A stretch of 7,465 bases of DNA from the NCBI GenBank assembly GCA_905235955.1, contig CAJONN010000105.1, positions 1-7,465 on the forward strand, given 5' to 3'. The notes under the pieces are model-generated. The model was not told the origin of the DNA and did not search any database. It saw only the letters and a list, made by a program, of their open reading frames with translations. Position numbers and translations under genes: made by a program. Source of the DNA: an uncultured Marinilabiliaceae bacterium. Its GTDB lineage: Bacteria > Bacteroidota > Bacteroidia > Bacteroidales > Marinilabiliaceae. Positions within the stretch are counted from its first letter, which is position 1. Each line of letters begins with the position of its first letter. Below, one piece after another: positions 1-6,594 of this stretch.

Positions 1-4
1 TTTG

Positions 5-34
5 TTACTTTTTCTGTCGGCACAGAAAAAGTAA
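5..34. repeat. 13-bp perfect palindrome (hairpin), possible terminator
   Basis: TTACTTTTTCTGT (5-17) and ACAGAAAAAGTAA (22-34) are exact reverse complements around a CGGC loop. The hairpin lies about 70 bases past the stop of the minus-strand aminotransferase-like gene, so it could end that transcript. Neither strand has a clear T-run after the stem, so a plain intrinsic terminator is not certain. I have the impression that similar palindromes recur between genes in Bacteroidales, but that is memory and not something this window shows. Confidence 0.5.
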
Positions 35-76
35 AATTAATGGGAAGGTCGTATATAGGGACTTGTTTGCAGTTCA

Positions 77-104
77 TTTTTCACTTGCGAAACTTGAGTT
101 AATC
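77..104 (+). repeat. Left copy of a 28-bp inverted repeat bracketing the window
   Basis: Bases 77-99 are the exact reverse complement of 7366-7388 (23 bp). Past one mismatch, four more bases match, giving 27 of 28 for 77-104 against 7361-7388. The core reads CACTTGCGAAACTTGAGT. The repeat overlaps the first two bases of the stop-codon triplet (103-105) of the minus-strand aminotransferase-like gene, so that gene ends inside it. Weaker similarity continues a few codons outward, as if two diverged copies of a longer element were present. Confidence 0.75.
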
Positions 105-1005
105 AGGGAAGAACAAACATTTTGCGTAGTCTGATAGCCAATTGTGTGCTATTGTCTTTTACATATCGTATGGTGTTGCCTATGCCGGTGATGGGTTTTA
201 GTCCGAAGGTGTTGTTGACTACAATGCATTCTTGTGCATCTTTTAGCATTTGTAAGCTTAGTCCGGCAGGTGCATGGTTTATGTTGTAGCCATATTGTTG
301 CGCTACCTTTTCTACTTGTTCGCAAATGGTGTAGCGGTGGGCTCCATTCTGATATTGTACACCCGTAAATTGCATATTATTAATGATATATATATTGCCA
401 ATGGTGGTAGTTACAATTTCGTTGTGGGTGTTGAATAGGCATGCACCATGGTAGTTTTGCTCTATTGCGCTTTGATGTGCTATGGTGTGGAGTGGGTCAG
501 GGTGCTCAATCCATGCAAACGATGTGTCGCTCATTGGGCTTTCGTCAAAGGGCAAGAGTAGTAGTTTTTCGTTGAGTGTTGGTGTGTAGGGTATTTCGGC
601 AAGGCGTTGTTGCAAAATGTTGTAATGTATTTCGGTTTGTTGTTGCCAAATGGTTGTTTTGATAATAGAGTAGGGGGGGTAATGGTTTTTTTGACTAAGT
701 ACTTCAATGCGGCGTAGCAACTGATTGGCTGTGAGAAATTTATCGGCTCTGAGATGCAAAGTTTTTAATGCATCGAGTATGTTGTAATAGTGTTCGCGCC
801 ATGAGTAGGGCGAGTTGCCTCGGCAGAGCATTGTTTCGCTAAAGCACAACCCATTGCTGAATGCCGACGACCATATGTTGCCAAACATTGTTTCAGTGTC
901 AACTATCTCTCCGTTGAGGCACATTTTTTTGCACCATATAGGTTGGGCTGATTCAATAGTTGGTTCGCCTCCAATGCTGTCTATCAGGCTAATAGATGAA
1001 CTCAT
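103..1005 (-). CDS. Class IV aminotransferase-fold protein, apparently without the PLP lysine
   Basis: A 300-residue protein with the fold-type IV PLP enzyme layout (branched-chain aminotransferases, D-amino acid transaminase, aminodeoxychorismate lyase PabC). What is seen: an N-terminal LNGEIV strand (30-35), a GLCFSETML segment (52-60) in place of the family's G-DG-FET, a following REHYYNI helix (70-76) in place of the H--RL helix, IVTTTIGNIYI (197-207) matching the cofactor-binding V-E---NIF strand, and NNTFGLKPITGI (264-275) matching the C-terminal N---G--P motif. The oddity is the active site. There is no lysine between K147 and K233, although the Schiff-base lysine should lie about 33-35 residues before N204, and the expected glutamate is T199. 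It may be a non-catalytic homologue or a diverged enzyme, so I assign no reaction. The first ~27 residues precede the usual family start, and M28 (922-924) is an alternative. The gene follows fabD on the same strand but lies beyond a terminator. Confidence 0.8.
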   Translation of the reverse strand: MSSSISLIDSIGGEPTIESAQPIWCKKMCLNGEIVDTETMFGNIWSSAFSNGLCFSETMLCRGNSPYSWREHYYNILDALKTLHLRADKFLTANQLLRRIEVLSQKNHYPPYSIIKTTIWQQQTEIHYNILQQRLAEIPYTPTLNEKLLLLPFDESPMSDTSFAWIEHPDPLHTIAHQSAIEQNYHGACLFNTHNEIVTTTIGNIYIINNMQFTGVQYQNGAHRYTICEQVEKVAQQYGYNINHAPAGLSLQMLKDAQECIVVNNTFGLKPITGIGNTIRYVKDNSTQLAIRLRKMFVLP

Positions 1006-1026
1006 AGTAAGTTGTGCTTTAAGAAG

Positions 1027-1076
1027 AAAAAAAAGACTTTCAGCGTATGTGTTGTTTTGCTAAAAGTCTTTTTTTT
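1027..1076 (-). terminator. Intrinsic terminator of fabD
   Basis: Arms 1027-1044 and 1059-1076 pair over 18 positions with a single C/A mismatch around a 14-base loop. The arms carry GACTTT/AAAGTC flanked by runs of eight A and eight T. Read on the minus strand, the hairpin starts 20 bases past the fabD stop codon and ends in eight T. It is nearly symmetrical, so it could also stop plus-strand transcripts. Its distal edge is only 21 bases from the ATG of the next minus-strand gene. Confidence 0.8.
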
Positions 1077-1096
1077 GTTGTTTTTTCTCAGATGAA

Positions 1097-1987
1097 TTAA
1101 ATCTGTTCGAGTGAGCTGACGCCTATGGTGGCTACAGTTCTGTTGGTTTTCTTTACCAAGCCTTGCAATACTGTGCCCGGTCCAACTTCAGTAAACGAGT
1201 CAACACCAGCAGCTATCATATTGTTCACAATTTGTGTCCATTTTACTGGGGCTGTGAGCTGAGCTACAAGGTTTTTCTTTATCTCGTCAGGGTTGGTTAC
1301 AGGCTGAGCTGTAACATTTTGATATACAGGACAAATAGGTGTGCTAAACTTGGTATTTTCTATGGCTTGAGCCAATTCTGCACGTGCAGGTTCCATAAAA
1401 GGCGAGTGGAATGCACCACTCACAGCCAATTTTATGGCGCGCTTAGCACCTTTGGCGGTAAGTTCTTCGCAAGCCTTGTCAATGCCTTCAATAGAGCCAG
1501 AAATTACAAGCTGACCGGGGCAATTGTAGTTGGCAGGCACAACGCCATCGATGTTTTGGCATACGCTTTCGATAGTAGCATCGTCGAGGCCAACGATAGC
1601 GGCCATAGTTGAGGGAGCTGCTTCACATGCCTTTTGCATAGCTTGTGCACGTTTTGAGACGAGCAAAACACCGTCTTCAAATGTCAGAGCGCCAGCAGCT
1701 ACAAGTGCCGAGAACTCGCCAAGCGAATGTCCGGCTACCATATCTGGCGTGAATTTGCTACCCATTACCTTTGCCAAGATAGTAGAGTGTATGAAAATGG
1801 CAGGTTGCGTTACTTTGGTTTGCTTTAGGTCGTCGGCAGTGCCGGCAAACATAAGGTCTGTAATGTTGAAACCAAGTATGGCGTTGGCTTTGTCGAACAT
1901 TGACTTGGCATCAGCCGAGTTGTCGTAGAGGTCTTTGCCCATGCCAACAAACTGAGCACCCTGACCGGGGAATACGAATGCTTTCAT
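1097..1987 (-). CDS. fabD: Malonyl-CoA:acyl carrier protein transacylase
   Basis: FabD moves malonyl groups from CoA to acyl carrier protein in the cytoplasm, supplying the extender unit for type II fatty acid synthesis. At 296 residues it has the usual bacterial length and every expected landmark in order: the N-terminal FPGQGAQ (6-12; Q9 in the oxyanion position), the nucleophile elbow GHSLGE (86-91) with S88, R113 in the SKRAQAMQ helix that holds the malonyl carboxylate, the catalytic H194 in AFHSPFM, and the C-terminal EVGPG segment (267-271). The ATG at 1985-1987 puts the FPGQG strand right at the N-terminus, as usual. It has a candidate promoter at 2027-2034 and its own terminator, so it looks monocistronic. 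It diverges from the B12 operon and no functional link between them is implied. Confidence 0.97.
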   Translation of the reverse strand: MKAFVFPGQGAQFVGMGKDLYDNSADAKSMFDKANAILGFNITDLMFAGTADDLKQTKVTQPAIFIHSTILAKVMGSKFTPDMVAGHSLGEFSALVAAGALTFEDGVLLVSKRAQAMQKACEAAPSTMAAIVGLDDATIESVCQNIDGVVPANYNCPGQLVISGSIEGIDKACEELTAKGAKRAIKLAVSGAFHSPFMEPARAELAQAIENTKFSTPICPVYQNVTAQPVTNPDEIKKNLVAQLTAPVKWTQIVNNMIAAGVDSFTEVGPGTVLQGLVKKTNRTVATIGVSSLEQI

Positions 1988-2026
1988 TGTATTGTGATGA
2001 ATGTTTGTTCAGTTTTAAAAACTGCG

Positions 2027-2034
2027 CAAAGCTA
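2027..2034 (-). promoter_or_regulatory. Candidate fabD promoter, Bacteroidota -7 box
   Basis: Read on the minus strand, 2034-2027 is TAGCTTTG, an exact match to the Bacteroidota -7 consensus TAnnTTTG. It lies 39 bases upstream of the fabD start codon, implying a leader of roughly 30 bases. I find no good TTG at the expected -33 distance, so the call rests on the -7 box and its position. Confidence 0.55.
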
Positions 2035-2142
2035 ATAATAATAAAGCAAAAAGGAATAAGGCTATGAATTTTTCGCAGTCGCAAGGCTTAAATTTGCTTT
2101 GCCGTTTTTTATTGTTTTTTACATTCTTAACATTTAGTTGAG

Positions 2143-2172
2143 TTTTTGCGCTCTTTTTTTGCACTACCTTTG
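2143..2172 (+). promoter_or_regulatory. Candidate promoter of the B12 operon
   Basis: TACCTTTG at 2165-2172 matches the Bacteroidota -7 consensus TAnnTTTG exactly. A TTTTTG at 2143-2148 could serve as the -33 element, though its spacing of 16 bases is a little short. Transcription would begin around 2177-2180, right at the first base pair of the riboswitch P1 stem (2179), which supports the call. Confidence 0.65.
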
Positions 2173-2178
2173 TACCCG

Positions 2179-2423
2179 ATATTTGGTGTCGGTGCATTGC
2201 GCTATTGTAGCGTGAGTAAGCCGAATTAAAAGGGAATCAGGTGCAACTCCTGAACAGTCCCGCTGCTGTAAGTCGTGCGGCTCTGAACTGAAAAGCGATG
2301 AGTTGGCGTTGGTATCTGAACTACTAAGAGAAGGTAGCATCACTGCGTACATTGTTCTGTATCAATTGTTTGTGGGAAGATGAGATGCCAAATGCAAGAT
2401 AAGTCAGAAGACCTGCCAAATAT
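2179..2423 (+). ncRNA. Cobalamin (vitamin B12) riboswitch
   Basis: An adenosylcobalamin-type aptamer in the leader of the transport operon. The closing P1 stem is an exact 8-bp pairing, 2179-2186 (ATATTTGG) with 2416-2423 (CCAAATAT). Inside it are CGG 2190-2192 pairing with CCG 2221-2223, a small CGCTA/TAGCG hairpin (2200-2212), the core AAAAGGGAATCAGGTGCAAC (2228-2247) with its TCAGG/CCTGA hairpin, the CCCGCTGCTGTAA core (2259-2271), a GGGAAG segment near 2374, and the B12 box AGTCAGAAGACCTGCC (2402-2417), one base from the family consensus. Bound cobalamin is expected to turn the downstream genes off. I see no T-tract terminator between the aptamer and the start codon, so control is more likely at translation. 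The ends are set by P1. Confidence 0.95.
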
Positions 2424-2465
2424 AAGATGTTTCACCTCAAGTGTAGCAATGCATTGTGCTATGCT

Positions 2466-2494
2466 TCGATGGCTCTCGCGGATTGGAGCCCCGA
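2466..2494 (+). promoter_or_regulatory. Hairpin just upstream of the btuB start, possible riboswitch expression platform
   Basis: GGCTC (2471-2475) pairs with GAGCC (2486-2490) around a 10-base loop, and an outer TCG/CGA clamp (2466-2468 with 2492-2494) is separated by a small internal loop. The hairpin ends 9 bases before the ATG at 2504 and has no T-run. A hairpin here could block ribosome entry when the aptamer is occupied. The regulatory role is inferred from position and fold only. Confidence 0.45.
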
Positions 2495-2503
2495 AACCCG
2501 AAT

Positions 2504-4507
2504 ATGAACCCATTATGTCTAATACATACGATGGTTGGCATAGCTATGCTAATGCCTACTACAATGTTTGCCGCTACGCCAGCCGATACGCTTGTGCAGC
2601 GCAATATTGATGAAGTTGTGTGCGTTAGCATTCAGCCCGTTGTTGCTACGCAGGTGCTCTCAGGTGTTCAGCTTCAGAGGCTCAATTCGTGTTCGGTGGC
2701 AGATGCGGTGCGTTTTTTTTCTGGTGTGCAAATAAAAGATTATGGCGGTGTGGGCGGACTGAAGACCGTAGATGTTCGCTCAATGGGAAGCAATCATGTA
2801 GGTGTTTTTATTGATGGATTGCAAGTCGGAAATGCTCAAAATGGCACTGTTGATTTGGGGCGTTTTTCACTTGATAATATGGAGGAGGTGATGCTATGCA
2901 ACGGACAAAAAACAGATATATGCCTATCAGCCAAAGAGTATAGCACCTCTGCCAGCATCTATTTGCGCACACGCAAGCCAATATTTGCCAATGGAGAACA
3001 GTGGCACACAAGGGTCGCACTACGTGGCGGCTCGTTTGGCACCATCAATCCGTCGGTTGTTTTTGAGCAAAAAATAAATAATAAAATATCGTTGTTGGCC
3101 AATGCCGAATATCTCTATGCCAACGGCAAATATCAATTTGAATATCACAAAAAACAGCAACTGCCCAACGGACAAACGATAGCCGCATGGGACACTACGG
3201 GCACACGCCACAATGATGATATAGAGGCTGTGCGCATTGAGGGCGGAGTGTTTGGCACAACGTGGCATCTGAAGGGGTATTGCTACAAATCAGAACGCGG
3301 ACTGCCATGTGCCATAGTGCGCAATGTGTGGGATAGTAAGCAACGCCAATGGGATTGCAATGTTTTTGTGCAAGGCGAATATTTTATTACTCTCAATGAC
3401 AACTCTTCTGTGAGGTTAAGTGGCAAATATTCAAATGATTATATGCGCTATTATAATCCAGATAGCACATCGCTCTACGTTGATAATAAGTTTACACAGC
3501 AGTCGGTTTATGCTTCGTCAGCCTATGTAGTTGGTCTGAAGCAGTGGCTAAATGTAAATGTTAGTGCCGACTATGAACGCAATTGGCTCAATGCCAATAT
3601 AAACAATTTCGCATCGCCTGTGCGCAATGTTATGTTGGTAGCTTTGGCAACAACAATGCAATTTAAGCAATGCCGAGTGCAAGCCAATGTGTTGGGCAAT
3701 TATATTAGCGATGCCGCAAGCAGTGAAGATAGCAAGCAATGGACGCTCAAGCATACTCCGGCATTTTTTGTTAGTGTTGTGCCAATTGGCAATATTAGGT
3801 TGCAAGGTTTCTTCAAGAAAATGTTTCGTATGCCAACATTCAACGACCTGTATTACACTGAGATAGGCAATACAATGCTACAGCCCGAATATGCCACACA
3901 AGTAGATTTGGGCGTAGAACTGAAACGCTTTTTTGTGCATAGCAATGCCACACTTACAACCAACGTTTATTACAACAAAATAACCGATAAAATTGTGGCT
4001 GTGCCCAAAGGTAATTCGCTCTATAGATGGATGATGATGAACGTGGGCAAAGTAGAGGTGCGTGGCATCGATGTCAGAGGCACAATGCAAAGCACAATGG
4101 GAGCTGTGTATAGCAATATGCAACTAACCTACACATACCAAAAGGCACAAGACATTACTGACCCATCAGACAACGGACCGCGAGGTACATATAGAGGGCA
4201 AATAAGCTACATACCCAAGCATAGTGGTTCGCTTACGTGCAATGCCGAGGCGCATAGTGTGTCGCTTTCATACAGCTTTGTGTATGTAGGTGAGCGTTAT
4301 CATGTATCAGCCAATATACCAGAAAATTACGAACCTTCGTGGTATACTCATGACCTGATGATAGCCAAAAGTTGGACTATGCTACATGGTTCTGAGGTGC
4401 GACTATCAGCAGCTGTCAACAACTTGCTCAATCAGCAATATGACGTAATACTCAACTATCCGATGCCCGGAAGAAACTACAAAATAGAATTAAAACTGAC
4501 AATATGA
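2504..4507 (+). CDS. btuB: TonB-dependent outer membrane cobamide receptor, BtuB type
   Basis: A 667-residue outer membrane receptor expected to import cobalamin into the periplasm using TonB energy. The substrate call rests on the riboswitch upstream and the BtuG-like neighbour downstream. A hydrophobic leader ending near MFAATPADT is followed by a TonB-box-like IDEVVCVS (residues 35-42). The plug follows at roughly 44-160, with SVADAVRFFSGVQIKDYGG (64-82), VDVRSMG (89-95) and VFIDGLQVG (101-109). The remaining ~500 residues alternate as beta strands and end in GRNYKIELKLTI. A frame-compatible GTG at 2456 would add 16 residues. I prefer ATG 2504 because the longer form starts inside the leader hairpin region, but the short leader has no Lys or Arg, so the start is uncertain. 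The stop overlaps the next start (ATGA, 4504-4507), indicating coupled translation. The mature protein has nine cysteines, which seems high for this family. An eight-T run at 2713-2720 is a possible slippage site. Confidence 0.9.
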   Translation: MNPLCLIHTMVGIAMLMPTTMFAATPADTLVQRNIDEVVCVSIQPVVATQVLSGVQLQRLNSCSVADAVRFFSGVQIKDYGGVGGLKTVDVRSMGSNHVGVFIDGLQVGNAQNGTVDLGRFSLDNMEEVMLCNGQKTDICLSAKEYSTSASIYLRTRKPIFANGEQWHTRVALRGGSFGTINPSVVFEQKINNKISLLANAEYLYANGKYQFEYHKKQQLPNGQTIAAWDTTGTRHNDDIEAVRIEGGVFGTTWHLKGYCYKSERGLPCAIVRNVWDSKQRQWDCNVFVQGEYFITLNDNSSVRLSGKYSNDYMRYYNPDSTSLYVDNKFTQQSVYASSAYVVGLKQWLNVNVSADYERNWLNANINNFASPVRNVMLVALATTMQFKQCRVQANVLGNYISDAASSEDSKQWTLKHTPAFFVSVVPIGNIRLQGFFKKMFRMPTFNDLYYTEIGNTMLQPEYATQVDLGVELKRFFVHSNATLTTNVYYNKITDKIVAVPKGNSLYRWMMMNVGKVEVRGIDVRGTMQSTMGAVYSNMQLTYTYQKAQDITDPSDNGPRGTYRGQISYIPKHSGSLTCNAEAHSVSLSYSFVYVGERYHVSANIPENYEPSWYTHDLMIAKSWTMLHGSEVRLSAAVNNLLNQQYDVILNYPMPGRNYKIELKLTI

Positions 4508-6465
4508 AACAACACATATACATATTAGTAGCTATTTTGCTTCTATCCGCTTCATGTAGAGATGAAAAGGATATTCTTTCTCCAGAAGTTGAATTGGTAA
4601 CTGCTGAAGCAGAACAAAATATAGCTGGTTTTTATCTGCTCAACGAGGGCAATATGGGTAGCAACAAAGCTACTATCGACTACTTCAACTATCAAAATGG
4701 CACATACACTCGCAACATATACGCCACCGCTAATCCTACTGTAGTTCAGTCGCTTGGCGATGTTGGTACCGACTTGCAGATATATGGCAGCAAGATGTAT
4801 GCTGTGATAAATTGCTCAAACCTAATAGAGGTGATGGATGCTCACACTGCTCATCATCTGGGCACTATCAACTTGCCCAATTGCCGCTATGTTCGCTTCC
4901 ATGGCAAATATGGCTACGCTACAAGTTATGCCGGCGAGGTAACTACTGACAGCAAATATGCACAGATAGGCTATGTGGCAAAATTCGATACCGCTACACT
5001 TCAGATTGTTGCTACCTGCAATGTTGGCTATCAACCCGACGAACTTGAAATTGTCAACAATCGCATCTATGTGGCAAATTCGGGCGGATATATGCAACCC
5101 AAATATGACAATACACTATCTGTCATTAGTTTAGATAGCTTTCAGGAGATAAAACGCATTCAGGTAGCGTGCAATCTTTTTCGGGTCAGAGCCGATAGTT
5201 ACAACCAACTTTGGGTAAGTAGTAGGGGCGACTATGCCAATAATCCTTCGCAGCTGTATTGCGTTGATTTGCAAACTGATAAAGTGGTCGATTCCATTAA
5301 TGTATCGGTTAGTAGCTTCGACATTGTGGGCGATACTCTTTGGGCGGTTGGCAACGAATATAGCACACTTTTAGGGCAAAACGCCAATAGCTACTCTCTG
5401 ATTGATGTCAAAACACACAACATATTGTCGCACAACTTTATAGCTGACGATGTTGATAAGCAAATAAAAGTGCCATACAATATCAAAATCAATAAGCTGA
5501 CCAACGAAGTTTTCCTTACCGATGCCAAAGATTACGTCTCGCCCGGAGTCCTATATTGTTTCAGCCGACAAGGAAAACTAAAATGGAGCGTGACTACAGG
5601 CGACATACCAAGCAGCATCGCTTTTGTGTCGGCTGCCAATCAAAATGCTGATGCGCAAAACTCTATATCGGCAAGCAAATATTTGAGCAAAGTGTTTGAA
5701 TATAAGCCAGCTCCCGGTCAGTTTGTCAACATATTGCCACGCTACGAAGAGGGCGATGATGCCACAACAATGGCGCAAAAATGCACATCGGCCATAGCAG
5801 GCAACGCTGGCGGCGTAGTAACTCTTGGCGCATTTGGGGGCTACATTACATTTGGCTTCGACCATAGCATAATCAACGTAAGTGGCGAACCCGACATATA
5901 CATCAGAGGCAACGCATTTGCTGGCAATTCTGAAGCTGGCATAGTGATGGTTTCGAAAGATGAAAATGCCAACGGCAAGCCCGACGACACGTGGTATGAG
6001 CTCAGTGGCAGTGCCGACACTGATTTTGCCACCGAAGTGATATACGGCTATAGCATCACATACAAAGCCAATCCGCTATCCTACATACCATGGACCGACA
6101 ACAGAGGTGGCAGCGGAACAATAGATCGCAATCAGTATCACACACAAGAATATTTCCCACTTTGGCTTGGCAACGAACTGACGCTAAGTGGCACACTTTT
6201 GCCCTCAAATATGACGCAAAACGGTACTGCAACTACGCTCAATACCTTTGCTTGGGGATATGTTGATAATGTGCAAAATGCTGATACACTTGGCAATAGC
6301 TTTGATATAAGCAATGCAGTAGATCCTATCACACGCCAACACGTAGCACTTAGCCACATCGACTTTGTGCGTGTATATAGTGCACTTAGTCAGAAGGCTG
6401 ATGGCATAGGCGAAACATCTACTGAAGTGTCTGGTGCTGCCGATTTGCATTATATTGATAACTAA
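4504..6465 (+). CDS. btuG: BtuG-like B12-binding beta-propeller lipoprotein fused to a C-terminal surface domain
   Basis: A 653-residue surface lipoprotein. The signal peptide ends in LLLSASC, giving lipid cysteine C18, followed by the acidic RDEKD typical of Bacteroidota lipoproteins displayed on the outer face. Residues ~40-378 repeat as propeller blades (for example FYLLNEGNMGSNKATIDYF 43-61, LQIYGSKMYAVINCSNLIEVM 91-111, and NRIYVANSGG 186-195). This is the YncE/DUF5074-like fold of BtuG, which in Bacteroides binds B12 very tightly and caps the BtuB channel. From about 392 a second domain begins with YLSKVFEYKPAPGQFVN, continues with GGYITFGFDHSIINVSGEPD (445-464) and DENANGKPDDTWYEL (486-500, resembling a calcium loop), and ends near GETSTEVSGAADLHYID. 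I know that domain as a separate 'cell surface protein' of Bacteroides B12 loci; its ligand is unknown to me. B12 binding here is inferred. It shares an ATGA overlap with btuB. Confidence 0.85.
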   Translation: MKQHIYILVAILLLSASCRDEKDILSPEVELVTAEAEQNIAGFYLLNEGNMGSNKATIDYFNYQNGTYTRNIYATANPTVVQSLGDVGTDLQIYGSKMYAVINCSNLIEVMDAHTAHHLGTINLPNCRYVRFHGKYGYATSYAGEVTTDSKYAQIGYVAKFDTATLQIVATCNVGYQPDELEIVNNRIYVANSGGYMQPKYDNTLSVISLDSFQEIKRIQVACNLFRVRADSYNQLWVSSRGDYANNPSQLYCVDLQTDKVVDSINVSVSSFDIVGDTLWAVGNEYSTLLGQNANSYSLIDVKTHNILSHNFIADDVDKQIKVPYNIKINKLTNEVFLTDAKDYVSPGVLYCFSRQGKLKWSVTTGDIPSSIAFVSAANQNADAQNSISASKYLSKVFEYKPAPGQFVNILPRYEEGDDATTMAQKCTSAIAGNAGGVVTLGAFGGYITFGFDHSIINVSGEPDIYIRGNAFAGNSEAGIVMVSKDENANGKPDDTWYELSGSADTDFATEVIYGYSITYKANPLSYIPWTDNRGGSGTIDRNQYHTQEYFPLWLGNELTLSGTLLPSNMTQNGTATTLNTFAWGYVDNVQNADTLGNSFDISNAVDPITRQHVALSHIDFVRVYSALSQKADGIGETSTEVSGAADLHYIDN

Positions 6466-6492
6466 TATATTAACTAATAAAAAATAAAAACA

Positions 6493-6594
6493 ATGAACAA
6501 AAAACTTATTCTTGCAACACTTTTCTGTTGCACAATGCCATTCTTCACAGCATGTGATGACGATGACAGAAAATGTCATAACAATCACATTTGA
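6493..6594 (+). other. Lipoprotein signal peptide in a different frame from its DUF4465 domain
   Basis: From ATG 6493 this frame reads MNKKLILATLFCCTMPFFTA and then C21 followed by DDDD. This is a textbook Bacteroidota lipoprotein leader with an acidic surface-export signal. It continues only eight more residues (RKCHNNHI) to a TGA at 6592-6594. The DUF4465 body runs one frame over from about 6569. Ignoring one base near A6568 joins DDDD directly to ENVITITFE. The ATG follows an A-rich, SD-free leader 27 bases after the previous stop, as expected for the true start. Confidence 0.85.

Noticed and set aside
40..102. 20-codon plus-strand frame ending in the left repeat
   Set aside because: Too short, no domain, and it lies within the palindrome/repeat region; more likely repeat sequence that happens to be open.
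1163..1612. 149-residue plus-strand frame
   Set aside because: It lies entirely inside fabD on the opposite strand; fabD has all its catalytic motifs, so this is a shadow.
2446..2455. Palindrome CAATGCATTG, with near-copies at 222-230 and 7320-7329, as a possible regulator site
   Set aside because: The three sites have unrelated contexts (leader, inside a gene, terminator loop), and short A/T-rich palindromes recur by chance.
2468..2503. Possible tRNA arm in the GC-rich hairpin before btuB
   Set aside because: There is no cloverleaf, anticodon stem or T-loop; it is a single hairpin.
2380..2610. 76-residue plus-strand frame across the riboswitch end and btuB start
   Set aside because: It overlaps the B12 box and the btuB leader in another frame and resembles no protein.
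6205..6588. 127-residue minus-strand frame
   Set aside because: It is antisense to the end of the propeller-fusion gene and to the DUF4465 signal peptide, both well supported.
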